From: CAYTTR01 sp964440805
Lineage (GTDB): Bacteria; Acidobacteriota; Aminicenantia; Aminicenantales; Aminicenantaceae
Assembly (NCBI GenBank): GCA_964440805.1
Contig: CAYTTR010000014.1
Coordinates: 1 to 57,524 of the forward strand
DNA length: 57,524 nt
Reading direction: 5' to 3'
Part shown: positions 26,496 through 35,541 of the stretch, in pieces
How the letters are laid out: every line of letters begins with the position of its first letter
Numbering within the stretch: the stretch's first letter is position 1
Notes under the pieces: generated by a model
The model's input: the letters and a program-made list of their open reading frames with translations, nothing else
What the model was told of the DNA's origin: nothing
Databases searched by the model: none
Made by a program: the position numbers and the translations under genes

Positions 26496-27760
26496 GCAGG
26501 AAGGAAAAGGGGCTCTCTTCCATCAAGGGAACTAAAGACATTCTGCCTGCCGAGGCAAGAAAATGGCAGTGGGTGGAAACGGTTTCCAAGGGACATTTCG
26601 AGAAGTACGGCTACCGGGAAATCCGGACTCCTGTTTTCGAAGCCACCGAGCTTTTTAAAAAAGGGACCGGTGAAACATCGGACATCGTCATCAAAGAGAT
26701 GTATACTTTCACCGATAAAGGAGGCCGCTGGTTGACTCTCCGTCCGGAATATACTCCTTCAGTAGTCAGAGCGATTATCGAACACCACCTTTACCTGAAG
26801 ACCTCGCCCCTCCGCTATTATTACATCGGGCCCATGTTCCGATATGACAAACCCCAGAAAGGCCGCTACCGGCAGTTCCATCAGGTCGATATTGAAGTGT
26901 TTGACGAGAGAGATCCGGCCGTTGATGCGGAAATTGTGGAAATGGCTGATTCCCTGCTTAAAAAATTGCAGGTTAAAAACACTGAAATACTGGTTAATTC
27001 TGTCGGTTGTTCCAAATGCCGCGTTGATTACCAGAAAGATCTGCGCCAAGCTGCCTTTAAGAATAAAGATAAACTCTGTTCTGAGTGTAAGCACAAAATT
27101 GAAACCAATCCGATGAGGATTTTCGACTGCAAAGAGCAAGCTTGCCGACAGGCCTCTCAGGAATTTCCCAAAATTACTGAATATCTCTGCCCGGATTGCC
27201 GGCGGCATTTCCAAAAGTTCCAGGAATATCTTGATTTTTACCGCTTATCCTACAAAGTGGAACCGCGGTTGGTAAGGGGCCTGGATTACTATACCAAAAC
27301 CACTTTTGAATTTGTTACCTCAGAGCTTGGAGCCCAGGATGCCGTGCTTGGAGGAGGCCGGTATGACGACATGATGAAAACTTTTGGAGGTCCCGATATT
27401 TGCGGCATCGGTTTTGCCATGGGGTTGGAGAGGTTGTTGACTCTGGTTCCCTTTGATCCCCGGGAAGAGCCGTTTCTCTATCTGATATTTATGGATGAAG
27501 AAGCCAAAAAAACGGCAATGGATTTTGCCAGAATATTCCGGAAGGTGGGAGTGGAGTGCCTGCTTGAATTCAAGGGGCGTAGTTTGAAAAACAGCATGAG
27601 CAGGGCTAACAAGCTGGGAGCCAGGTGGGCTTTAATAATTGGCGAAGAAGAGCTTCGTAGAGAGTGTTTTAATTTAAAAGATATGAAAAGTGGAGAACAA
27701 AAAGCTTTGAGCCGGGATGAGCTCTTGAAATATTTTTCCCAGTTTTCCTCCCGGAAATAA
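26492..27760 (+). CDS. hisS: Histidyl-tRNA synthetase
   Basis: A 422-residue class II synthetase. It starts SSIKGTKDILPAEARKWQWVE; motif 2 region is RYYYIGPMFRYDKPQKGRYRQFHQVDIE; the histidine-specific RGLDYYTKTTFEF and the motif 3 region GIGFAMGLERL follow; the C-terminal anticodon-binding domain is complete. The cysteine-rich insertion (CSKCRVDY, CSECKHK, CPDC) suggests a zinc-binding insert. Confidence 0.96.
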   Translation: MSRKEKGLSSIKGTKDILPAEARKWQWVETVSKGHFEKYGYREIRTPVFEATELFKKGTGETSDIVIKEMYTFTDKGGRWLTLRPEYTPSVVRAIIEHHLYLKTSPLRYYYIGPMFRYDKPQKGRYRQFHQVDIEVFDERDPAVDAEIVEMADSLLKKLQVKNTEILVNSVGCSKCRVDYQKDLRQAAFKNKDKLCSECKHKIETNPMRIFDCKEQACRQASQEFPKITEYLCPDCRRHFQKFQEYLDFYRLSYKVEPRLVRGLDYYTKTTFEFVTSELGAQDAVLGGGRYDDMMKTFGGPDICGIGFAMGLERLLTLVPFDPREEPFLYLIFMDEEAKKTAMDFARIFRKVGVECLLEFKGRSLKNSMSRANKLGARWALIIGEEELRRECFNLKDMKSGEQKALSRDELLKYFSQFSSRK

Positions 27761-27781
27761 TCTAAGAAAAGGACTGTCAGC

Positions 27782-29551
27782 ATGAAACCGGAACCGACTT
27801 TTCCCTGGAAACGGACTTGCTTCTGTGGAGCACTCCGGCTGGAGGATGAAGGTAAAAAAGTTGTTCTGGCCGGCTGGGTGCAAAGAACGAGGGATATAGG
27901 CAACCTTGTTTTTCTTGATCTGCGGGACCGGGAAGGAATCGTCCAGGTGGTTTTTTCCTCAGAAGAACAAAAGCTTCTCCAGCTTGCCAAGAGCTTGAAG
28001 ATGGAAGATGTGGTTGGGATTAAAGGAACGGTCAAGGCCCGGGAGGAAAAAATGCGGAATCCTTTGATGCCCTCCGGTGAGGTGGAAGTGGCTGCTTCTG
28101 ATTTAAAGTGTTTCAACCGTTCCGGAGTTACTCCTTTTGTGGTGACTGATCCTCCCCAGGCATCTGAAGAGCTGAGATTCAAGTACCGCTACCTGGACTT
28201 TCGTCGTCCCTCCATGCAGGCCAGCCTTAAGCTTCGTCATCGGGCAGCCCAGGCAGTCCGCAATTATTTAAGCAATCAAGGATTTATTGAAGTGGAAACT
28301 CCCTTTTTGAGCAAATCAACTCCTGAGGGAGCGAGGGATTATCTGGTGCCCAGCCGGATTTATAAAGGTCGCTTTTTTGCCCTCCCTCAATCGCCACAGC
28401 TTTTTAAACAGATTCTGATGATTGCCGGGATTGATAAATATTTTCAAATAGTCCGTTGTTTTCGCGATGAAGATCTCCGGGCCGACCGGCAGCCGGAATT
28501 CACCCAAATTGACTTAGAAATGAGTTTTGTTGACCGGCAAGAAATATTCGACATTATCGAGTCTATGATGACCGAAGTATTCGGCCTTTCCGGAATTTCT
28601 GTTAAACGGCCTTTTCCCCGTCTAACCTATTCCCAGTGCCTTGAGAAGTACGGTACAGACAAACCAGACTTAAGGATTGGTCTGGAAATCATGGATTTCA
28701 CCAGTCTCGCTCCTGAGCTGTCTTTTGATATTATCAACAAGGAATTGAAGGCGGGAGGTGTTCTAAAGGGACTTATGCTTGAAGGTGGGGCTAGGCTCTC
28801 CCGCAGCCAACTGGATAAGCTATCAGAAAAAGCCCGTCAAAGTGGAGCTCAAGGTTTAATATGGATTAAAAAAACTGCGGATGGTTTCAAGTCTTCTCTC
28901 AAAATACCACAAGAAAACTTTAACCGCCTGTGGGAAAAGGTTGAAGCCGGCGAAGATGCTCTTTTGCTACTCCTTGCCGGGCCAAGAGAGCTAATCCTGA
29001 GTATTCTGGGTAAACTCCGGGAGGAAGAGATTCTTAGTCAAAAAAAGACGCCCGGTGATTTTCAATTTCTCTGGATTACAGATTTTCCCCTCTTTGAATG
29101 GAGTGAAGAGGAGAAACGTCTTGTTTCAGTCCATCATCCTTTTACTTCTCCCCACCAGGAAGATCTCGAACTCCTGGAAGACCAGCCTCTGAAGGTCAGG
29201 GCCAAAGCTTATGATCTTGTTTGTAATGGATATGAGATAGGAGGAGGCTCTCTAAGGATTCATCAGCTTGAGCTCCAGGAAAGAATTTTTCGTATCCTCG
29301 GCCTGAGCCCCGAGGAAGCTCACCGGAAATTTGGTTTTTTCCTGGAAGCCTTGACTTATGGAGCTCCTCCCCATGGAGGTATTGCCCTGGGGTTCGACCG
29401 GATTGTCATGCTCCTGGCCGGGGAAGATTCCATCCGGGATGTTATTCCTTTTCCTAAAACAACCTCCTCTCTCTGCTTGCTTACCGGGGCCCCGGCTGAG
29501 GTTGATGAGAATAAATTGAGTGAATTGGGGATAAAGCTGGTCAGAAAATAG
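27782..29551 (+). CDS. aspS: Aspartyl-tRNA synthetase
   Basis: A 589-residue bacterial-type AspRS with N-terminal OB anticodon-binding domain (VVLAGWVQRTRDIGNLVFLDLRD split), class II motif 2 (FRDEDLRADRQPEFTQID), the bacterial GAD insertion (about 300-410) and motif 3 (GIALGFDRIVMLL). Whether it is discriminating or also charges tRNA-Asn cannot be decided here; gatCAB is not in the window. It follows hisS by 21 bp. Confidence 0.96.
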   Translation: MKPEPTFPWKRTCFCGALRLEDEGKKVVLAGWVQRTRDIGNLVFLDLRDREGIVQVVFSSEEQKLLQLAKSLKMEDVVGIKGTVKAREEKMRNPLMPSGEVEVAASDLKCFNRSGVTPFVVTDPPQASEELRFKYRYLDFRRPSMQASLKLRHRAAQAVRNYLSNQGFIEVETPFLSKSTPEGARDYLVPSRIYKGRFFALPQSPQLFKQILMIAGIDKYFQIVRCFRDEDLRADRQPEFTQIDLEMSFVDRQEIFDIIESMMTEVFGLSGISVKRPFPRLTYSQCLEKYGTDKPDLRIGLEIMDFTSLAPELSFDIINKELKAGGVLKGLMLEGGARLSRSQLDKLSEKARQSGAQGLIWIKKTADGFKSSLKIPQENFNRLWEKVEAGEDALLLLLAGPRELILSILGKLREEEILSQKKTPGDFQFLWITDFPLFEWSEEEKRLVSVHHPFTSPHQEDLELLEDQPLKVRAKAYDLVCNGYEIGGGSLRIHQLELQERIFRILGLSPEEAHRKFGFFLEALTYGAPPHGGIALGFDRIVMLLAGEDSIRDVIPFPKTTSSLCLLTGAPAEVDENKLSELGIKLVRK

Positions 29552-30042
29552 GATAACAATGTCGATGAAGATGTTGGTGAATCCAAGGAATACCGGAAGT
29601 TAAGATAGGAAGCATTCTTATACCCTTCCTCTCTTTAAATAAATGATTTCTATCACTGAAATTGGGATGCTTGTGTGGATCTTATTTTAGGAGGATATGA
29701 AAACCCCATTCCTCTGGATGAAACAGTGGATGCAGGGCTGCAAGTCGGGAAAATGTTGCCTCCGGAGCTGAGATGTACATCTCGGGGAGGCCTCGCCATG
29801 TGTCCTTCTGCCCGAAATTTACTTCGGCTAAATAGTAAACATTCTAAGTAGATATAATGAGTATTAACTAAAAAAATATTCTTCCATTTTGGGTCAGTAA
29901 TATCATTGGGTGAGAGAGCGTCAGGTATGCCCTCCGCTTCGATAAGGCTAGCGCCTCAATGTCGCTGCGGGCGTACCTGATGCTCTTGGAATCTTCAACC
30001 ATGCCCACAAAAAATGGAAGAGAATTACAAAGAAGAACAAAA
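29552..30042. other. Intergenic region with two palindromes and no supported gene
   Basis: No convincing coding frame. A hairpin at 29758-29791 (GCCTCC/GGAGGC) contains the perfect 14-nt palindrome GAGATGTACATCTC (29770-29783). A longer palindrome lies at 29915-29986 (listed separately). GGAGGAT before ATG at 29697 looks like a start site, but the frame closes after 23 codons. Confidence 0.6.
29915..29986. repeat. 72-nt long palindrome (18-bp stem)
   Basis: AGAGCGTCAGGTATGCCC (29915-29932) pairs with the complementary arm ending TACCTGATGCTCT (to 29986) over 18 bp with two G-U pairs. The loop contains a second hairpin AGGC-TAGC-GCCT. It lies 56 bp past the stop of the leftward outer-membrane protein gene and lacks a U-tract. 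REP/MITE-like elements look like this. Confidence 0.6.
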
Positions 30043-30501
30043 TTAAAAGAAATAGCGAAAACCAACTCCCCCGTTAAAATGAAGATCAGTTCCTGGTATT
30101 AAATCAAAAACCGGAACTACTTCAGCAAAGATATCCAGAGGAACTTTCTTAAAATGGTAATTCAAACCAAGGGGAAGGCGAACCCCGAGCCTTTCCTGAC
30201 GGCCATTTTTTACCCGGATCCCGACACCATAGTAAAAAGGCAAAAAGCCTTTCTCGAGCGGAATAGCCTCAAATTGATGATAAAGGTAATCCAGATGAAA
30301 ATGAATAGATTCCTTCCCTTCGAAAGACCAGGCCGCAGCAGCCACCAGGGCTGTTTTATTGCCTGTCCAGAGCTTCAAGTTGATGCCGGTCGGTTCTCCC
30401 AGGATAAAACCGATTCCTGTCCCGCTTTCCTGAGCAAAGATTATTGCCGGCATAAGGCAAACCGTTACCACCGAAATAGCCAGCCATCTTTTAATACGCA
30501 T
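30043..30501 (-). CDS. Small outer-membrane beta-barrel-like protein
   Basis: A 152-residue protein with a signal peptide (MRIKRWLAISVVTVCLMPAIIFAQ, cut after FAQ). The mature part has alternating strands, many aromatic girdle residues and a terminal phenylalanine (GGVGFRYFF), the sorting signal of outer-membrane barrels. The frame is open further upstream, but the signal peptide fixes the start at 30501. No family assigned; an 8-strand barrel would fit the length. Confidence 0.7.
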   Translation of the reverse strand: MRIKRWLAISVVTVCLMPAIIFAQESGTGIGFILGEPTGINLKLWTGNKTALVAAAAWSFEGKESIHFHLDYLYHQFEAIPLEKGFLPFYYGVGIRVKNGRQERLGVRLPLGLNYHFKKVPLDIFAEVVPVFDLIPGTDLHFNGGVGFRYFF

Positions 30502-30760
30502 CTCTTTTACTATTCTACATATTTTACTGCAAAAGAAAAAGAGCTGGTGTATAGACACTGGCATGGAAAGAAAAGAATTATTCGATTCTGGGTGGAGAAT
30601 CATTTTCGCTGGACCGGGAATGGCTGGGGGCATTGAGTGTGGTTATGACTTTTTATAATAAGAGAGCAGCCTGGCGGAATCTATGAGTCCAAGAGAATCG
30701 AAGAATACAATATTTTATGATAGGATGTGAGAAGAATATCCTGTCCCGGAGGCGTTGGTC

Positions 30761-31585
30761 ATGAATGAAGAGACGAAAAAAACAGCCTGTGTCACAGGAG
30801 CTACCAGCGGTATGGGAGCAGCTTTCGCCAGGAAACTGGCCGAACTCGGCTATGACCTGCTTCTGACGGGGAGAAGAGAAGAGAAAATAAGAGAACTTGC
30901 TCGGGAAATAATCAGCAAGACTGATGTTAAGGTAGAAGTAATGATTGTTGAGCTTGCCCAGGAAAAAGCTCTAAATGAACTGGTTAGCAAGGTAAAAGAG
31001 GCTAAAAACCTGGACTTCCTGATTAATAATGCCGGATTTGCCGTGCGAAATTTTTTCCATCAGGAGAATTTCTCAATCCACCGGGATATGCTGGCCGCCC
31101 ACGTAATGGCTCCAGTGAGGCTGACTCACGCAGCTCTCCCCGGCATGGTAGAGAGAGGAAAAGGAGCGGTGATAAATGTTTCCTCAACCAGCTCCTTTAC
31201 TCCTTTTCCTAAAAACGCCATGTATGCAGCCACCAAATGCTTTTTGAATCTTTTCTCCGAGTCCCTCCATTTAGAACTCAAAGGCACCGGAGTCAAAATC
31301 CAGGTGCTCTGCCCGGGAATGACCAGGACGGACTTTCATGAAAAAATGGGATTTAAGAGGGAGGAAATCTATAAGAATAAGGGATTGTTGAAAGCCATGG
31401 AGCCGGAGGAAGTAGTGGATGTCTCCCTAAAATGTCTGGAGAAAGATAAACCGGTTTGTATTCCCGGTCTCCACAATAAAATAACCATTATGCTGGCCAA
31501 ACTTATCCCCCGTTCCTTCCTCTACCGCCTGCTCCTGTTCAGACGCCGTCGCAGGCAAAAAAAACAAAAGTTAGATAGAGAATAA
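30761..31585 (+). CDS. Short-chain dehydrogenase/reductase (SDR)
   Basis: A 274-residue classical SDR. It has the Rossmann motif TGATSGMGAAFA, the NNAG motif (LINNAGFAVRN), catalytic serine in VSSTSS and YAATK. It resembles the YqjQ/DltE-like branch. The substrate is unknown. GGAGG at 30748-30752 is 8 nt before ATG 30761, so that start is chosen over TTG 30755. Confidence 0.87.
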   Translation: MNEETKKTACVTGATSGMGAAFARKLAELGYDLLLTGRREEKIRELAREIISKTDVKVEVMIVELAQEKALNELVSKVKEAKNLDFLINNAGFAVRNFFHQENFSIHRDMLAAHVMAPVRLTHAALPGMVERGKGAVINVSSTSSFTPFPKNAMYAATKCFLNLFSESLHLELKGTGVKIQVLCPGMTRTDFHEKMGFKREEIYKNKGLLKAMEPEEVVDVSLKCLEKDKPVCIPGLHNKITIMLAKLIPRSFLYRLLLFRRRRRQKKQKLDRE

Positions 31586-31700
31586 GCTCTTCCCTTTCTC
31601 GGGGCGGACGAATTACCATATTTGTGTTTTGTTTCATGAGGGATGAATCCGGACTATTCATAAAAAAGCCGTTTCTTAAAGAAGAAAGCACTCAATTTTA

Positions 31701-31735
31701 AAGGAAACATTGGATGTTTCCTTGCGCCCTTTTTT
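31701..31735 (+). terminator. Hairpin with U-run downstream of the SDR gene
   Basis: AAGGAAACAT (31701-31710) and ATGTTTCCTT (31714-31723) form a perfect 10-bp stem with a 3-nt loop. A T-run (31730-31735) follows after GCGCCC. The separation of stem and T-run lowers certainty. Confidence 0.55.
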
Positions 31736-31774
31736 CAGTAAGATTAAAATGGTCGAAGTTAGTGAAGTCATCTA

Positions 31775-32578
31775 ATGATTGAAGTTCTGAGTTTATTTCT
31801 TACTGTTCTCGCCTATACCATTCTTTCCACAGGTTTAATTTTGATGAAAAAAGGGGTAGGCTGGATCGGTTATAAAGCCCCTAAAGATAAATCATACTTC
31901 AAATTATTGTTTACCTGGACGGGAGGATTTCTATTGGTTAATATCTCGGTGGTCCCTAATGCTTTAGCCCTTAAACACCTTGACTCCCACATCGTTTCGG
32001 CCATGGCCGGCTGGGGAGTAATAGTCCTGGTCATCCTGTCTTATGCTGTTCTAAAAGAGAGGCTCTATCGCTCGGATATTGTTTTTTCCTCCATTATTGT
32101 TATCTGCATTGTTATTTTGAATATTTATGAGACGAACGAAACGCCGGCAGGGATAAACGAGCTGTTCTTTGCTGTGGTCACCATAATTCCCTTGGCTCTT
32201 TTCATCCTGGCTTTAAACAAGAACCGGTCGCCAAAATTCCGGGCTGCCTTCTTTGCCAGTTCCGCCGGCATGTCAGCCGGTATGATTGTGGTTACCCTTA
32301 AAATTCTGGTTCTTTTTTTCGGTTTCAAAATTCCGCTTTATTTCTCTTCCGGTTATTTCTACCTGTACCTTTTGTTTTCTCTGGCTGCTTTTGTTTTTAT
32401 CCAATTTGCTTATAAAACGGGGAGCATGCTTTTAGTGGGGCCGGTTCAGTATTCCGCCACTATTCTCTATCCGGCTGTCTGTGCCGCCCTTGTTTTCAGC
32501 CAAGCCCTAAGAGGCGTCCAAATTGCCGCCTTAGTCTTGCTGGTTTATGCCGTCGCTTCCATTCTAAAAAAGCACTGA
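31775..32578 (+). CDS. DMT/EamA-like membrane transporter
   Basis: A 267-residue protein with eight to nine hydrophobic segments. The first half ends in the conserved-looking VLKERLYRSDIVFSSIIV, and the second half has YSATILYPAVCAALVFSQ. The layout fits the drug/metabolite transporter superfamily. Substrate unknown. It stands alone. Confidence 0.65.
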   Translation: MIEVLSLFLTVLAYTILSTGLILMKKGVGWIGYKAPKDKSYFKLLFTWTGGFLLVNISVVPNALALKHLDSHIVSAMAGWGVIVLVILSYAVLKERLYRSDIVFSSIIVICIVILNIYETNETPAGINELFFAVVTIIPLALFILALNKNRSPKFRAAFFASSAGMSAGMIVVTLKILVLFFGFKIPLYFSSGYFYLYLLFSLAAFVFIQFAYKTGSMLLVGPVQYSATILYPAVCAALVFSQALRGVQIAALVLLVYAVASILKKH

Positions 32579-32710
32579 AGAAGCATCTCCATAACCTTCC
32601 TCTTCTTTGAGTATACAATCTTTATCAATGCTTCCCTGGCAGTTCTACGACTGGCATCTAAAGCCTAATGCAGGCCGCTTTGCCCGCCTTTCAAGAGAAA
32701 AAAGCTTTAA

Positions 32711-32953
32711 TTAATTCTTTTTCTTTCCTCTTCGAAATTTTATAAGCCCTATGATCCATAAAACCAATCCGGCCAAAAGGCTAAGCAGAAAAATTACCAA
32801 GGAGATAGTTAAAGCTCTTGGTTCAAGCTCCGCCCTTGAGCCCAGAGCTACTTCAGCCCAGAAAATCAACCAGATAAACCAAGCTGCCCGCAGCACCCAG
32901 ATATAAAAAGGTCTTTTCCTTATTTTCAGTATGCAGTAAGCATCTTTATTCAT
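32711..32953 (-). CDS. Putative reductive dehalogenase membrane anchor (RdhB-like)
   Basis: An 80-residue protein with two membrane segments (about residues 16-37 and 49-70) and a basic tail (KFRRGKKKN). It starts 4 bp after rdhA. RdhB proteins are about 70-105 residues with two or three membrane helices and follow rdhA. The frame is open back into rdhA, but ATG 32953 gives the coherent protein. Assignment rests on size, topology and position more than on sequence. Confidence 0.6.
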   Translation of the reverse strand: MNKDAYCILKIRKRPFYIWVLRAAWFIWLIFWAEVALGSRAELEPRALTISLVIFLLSLLAGLVLWIIGLIKFRRGKKKN

Positions 32954-32957
32954 GGCC

Positions 32958-34301
32958 TCATCCTTTTCCTTGAGTAGTATCAATGCCGTATTCATAATGA
33001 TTCCGCCGCCACCATTTGGCTGCGCTTTTCTGTCTTCCATATCCAAAACTTTCATCCATTGCCGTAAAAAAGGCATCCAATGAAGGGATTTTGGCACTGG
33101 CTGCTTTAACTATTTCATGAATCACTGTTTTATCTTTCTTGCTCCAGGGGCAGACCGCCAGGCAAATACTGCAGCCTGAAGTGGATTCTTCCCAGTAGGC
33201 AAGGCATTGGGGAGAATTTTCAAACCAGGCTTGATGTCCAGGGTTGTTCCACTCTCCTTTGACTTGGTAGCTGGGTTGGTCTTCGAAAGAAAGACAATTG
33301 GCCGGACAGGCCTGGGCGCACCTTTTACACACCCGGCAAAATTCCGACAGGCCAAAATCTATAGGTTTATCTACTGCCAGAGGTAGATCGGTTAACACTT
33401 TGGCCAGCCTCACCATCGGGCCGAACTCAGGGGTTATTAGCCTGTTTGTCCTGCCTAATTCTCCTAAGCCTGCATCTATGCCGATAGCCACACTGGAACC
33501 GAGATCATTAACGCTGGGGATGGCAATATATCCCAGCCCTCTTATAAACTCGGCTAAGCCAGCTACCAGAAACTCGCAGCGGCTATACCCGAGAGAGGAA
33601 CCGGCAGAACTTATAGCAGTGGGCGAGCAGGCGATATTATCAAAAGACATTTGCACGCTCAGGGCAACAGCATATTTGCATTTATCAGGAATGACCAGTT
33701 TGTCGTCTTTTTCAAGGGGTTCAGCAGCATTTTCAAAAACAATTCGTTGGCCCCTCTCTTCTGCATAAATATGCCGGCGATCAAGAAGAGTGATTCCCAC
33801 GGTGGCTGCTCCGAAATAGCGGGCGGCTGTTTTAATAAGAAGAGATGCTTCCTCGGGGCCTGCTTTGTATTTTTCCACTCCATAATCTTCCGGAGTACGG
33901 ACGAAATTTCTGGTCCATGATCTGGTTCCTTTATTAAGTCCTCCCAGACGTGAAATAACCCATGCCGCATCTGCCAAAGCCCGGTCTTCCAGCCTGTATC
34001 CGGGTTTGTTTTCCTGAAAATATTTTTTTGTTTTTTCCCGGCTTCTTCTCCTTAAATCTCTTAAATTATCAAGACCGTAGTATTTATCCATGGAACCGAA
34101 AACATTTTTTTGGGCCGTGAACGGTGAATAAACGTTTTCGTCAATCCCCAGTTTTGGTTGATCCAATTCTTTAACCCACCAGGGATGTTTAAAAGACGGT
34201 TCTCCGGAAGAAGATGGTTCCACCACACTGTCTGTCAAGCCTCCGCTTAAAGTTATCCCCGTCGTTCCTAAGCCGTATTTGAAAAAGTCTCGCCGTTTCA
34301 T
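32958..34301 (-). CDS. rdhA: Reductive dehalogenase catalytic subunit (RdhA)
   Basis: A 447-residue corrinoid and iron-sulfur enzyme, the expected full length. A twin-arginine signal KRRDFFKYG starts the protein, so it is probably exported folded. Two [4Fe-4S] motifs are complete: C322-x2-C325-x2-C328-x3-C332-P and C366-x10-C377-x2-C380-x3-C384-P. The corrinoid domain reads FIRGLGYIAIPSVND and DAGLGELGRTNRLITPEFGP. Y239, N265 and R298 have exactly the spacing of the catalytic Tyr246, Asn272 and Arg305 of PceA (from memory). It probably respires an organohalide; the substrate is unknown. GGGAG lies 8 nt before the start. Confidence 0.9.
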   Translation of the reverse strand: MKRRDFFKYGLGTTGITLSGGLTDSVVEPSSSGEPSFKHPWWVKELDQPKLGIDENVYSPFTAQKNVFGSMDKYYGLDNLRDLRRRSREKTKKYFQENKPGYRLEDRALADAAWVISRLGGLNKGTRSWTRNFVRTPEDYGVEKYKAGPEEASLLIKTAARYFGAATVGITLLDRRHIYAEERGQRIVFENAAEPLEKDDKLVIPDKCKYAVALSVQMSFDNIACSPTAISSAGSSLGYSRCEFLVAGLAEFIRGLGYIAIPSVNDLGSSVAIGIDAGLGELGRTNRLITPEFGPMVRLAKVLTDLPLAVDKPIDFGLSEFCRVCKRCAQACPANCLSFEDQPSYQVKGEWNNPGHQAWFENSPQCLAYWEESTSGCSICLAVCPWSKKDKTVIHEIVKAASAKIPSLDAFFTAMDESFGYGRQKSAAKWWRRNHYEYGIDTTQGKG

Positions 34302-34531
34302 TAAGAATCTCCCTCTTTGGTTAGTTAAATGCTGAAACCAATGTATATCATAACCAATTTAAAAAGTTAAAAAGAGAATGACAAAAGAACAGATTAAGAA
34401 TTTTGCTTGCATCGTTCCATCATAAAGGAAAATGGATAAACCTTTCCATTTCCCCGCTTCCTCATAACACAACCGATTTTTGGCCTGAATTTGTTTTTTC
34501 TGTTACGTAACTTTTAAAAACGGACATTGGG

Positions 34532-35157
34532 TGAACTACTCCCCAAAAACTGGACAGCGCAATAAGGTGATATTTGACCTGCCATAATCTCCGAGGAGGT
34601 ATGGTAATATGGTCAATATGAGAAAAAGTTATGATGCGACATTTCGAGCCAAGGTGGCTCTGGAAGCGGTCAAGGGAGAGAAGACGCTGGCTGAGCTGTC
34701 CGGTACCTTCGGCGTCCATCCCAATCAGATCTGCAAATGGAAGAAGCAGCTTCTCGAATCCCTTCCGGATCTTTTCACGGACCGGAGGAAGAAGAGGGAC
34801 AAGGAGCAGGAGGAGCTCGTTGAAGAGCTTTATCGCCAGATTGGTCAAATGAAGGTCGAACTGGAGTGGCTTAAAAAAAAAATCGTTGAAGCTTCTGTCG
34901 TAGAGAAGAGGAAGGAAATGGAGTTGAAAAATCCCATGATATCCCTCTCAAGGCAGTGTGATCTTTTGGGGATGAACCGTTCATCGTTTTATTACAGATG
35001 CCGAAGGGATGATGGATATAACGATTTTTTGATGCGGCTGATTGACGAGCAGTACACCCGGCGACCCACCTTCGGGGTAGAGAAGATGAGGGACTGGCTT
35101 CGAAATCAGGGTCGTTGGGTGAATGAAAAGCGGGTGAGACGGCTCATGAGGCTGGGT
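34532..35157 (+). mobile_element. Truncated IS3-family insertion sequence
   Basis: The left end begins at 34532 with an IS3-type terminal repeat (TGAACTACTCCCCAAAAACT, then GGACAG) about 75 bp before a transposase start. The transposase loses family similarity at about 35157, before the DDE catalytic domain, and no right terminal repeat is seen. The element is a dead remnant. Confidence 0.75.
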
Positions 35158-35190
35158 TGTAAATGTCAAGTACTTTTACCATGTTGGTAG
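34609..35190 (+). pseudogene. IS3-family transposase, C-terminally truncated
   Basis: The 193-residue frame contains the OrfA helix-turn-helix (RKSYDATFRAKVALEAVKGE, LAELSGTFGVHPNQICKWKK), a leucine-zipper-like linker and the start of OrfB (SRQCDLLGMNRSSFYYR, RRPTFGVEKMRDWL) in a single frame. It ends within the region preceding the rve catalytic domain; the last dozen residues are unrelated. The protein cannot be active. Confidence 0.8.
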
Positions 35191-35541
35191 GAATTCTGTT
35201 TACCATTTCCACAAGGACGGCATAGGCTCCTGATCGTCGAGGAGGAATGCCCGAGGATCCCCCGCCGCCTCGCATCTGCGGCAAGATCGGCTCGCCCGAA
35301 GGGTAAAAAAGGCCGATTTTCAGATAAAAATTAATGAAAGAGTTTAAGGAACTTACTTTCTTACATAAATCAAGAAAAAATCTTCTAAGTCATTCAAAGT
35401 ATTTATTATATAGGTATCGGCCTTTTTTATGAATAGTGCAGGTTAATAGCTGGAGCAGCTACTAATCTAGGCTAGCACAAAAGCATCTCTATCTATTACT
35501 GCTAATGGCGGATCAGGAGTACTGATATCCAATTCAGGGAT
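35191..35541. other. Gene-free mosaic region downstream of the IS remnant
   Basis: No supported gene. The first 120 bp are G+C-rich and unlike the rest, with short open frames on the minus strand that look like a decayed mobile-element fragment. The second part is AT-rich and flanked by the inverted repeat listed separately. Confidence 0.5.
35304..35429. repeat. 126-bp element with perfect 14-bp terminal inverted repeats
   Basis: TAAAAAAGGCCGAT (35304-35317) and ATCGGCCTTTTTTA (35416-35429) are exact reverse complements enclosing 98 bp of AT-rich non-coding DNA. Size and ends fit a MITE. As RNA it would be a hairpin with a T-run on either strand, so a bidirectional terminator is an alternative. 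Confidence 0.55.

Noticed and set aside
27478..28182. 234-codon open frame on the minus strand across the hisS-aspS junction
   Set aside because: It lies entirely over two well-supported plus-strand synthetase genes; its Ser/Arg-rich composition is that of an antisense shadow, with no recognisable domain.
29697..29771. Short frame behind GGAGGAT after aspS
   Set aside because: It closes after 23 codons, the spacing to ATG is only 2 nt, and it overlaps a hairpin.
32954..33097. N-terminal extension of the RdhB-like gene into rdhA
   Set aside because: The extension is the shifted frame of the rdhA end; the membrane protein starts cleanly at 32953.
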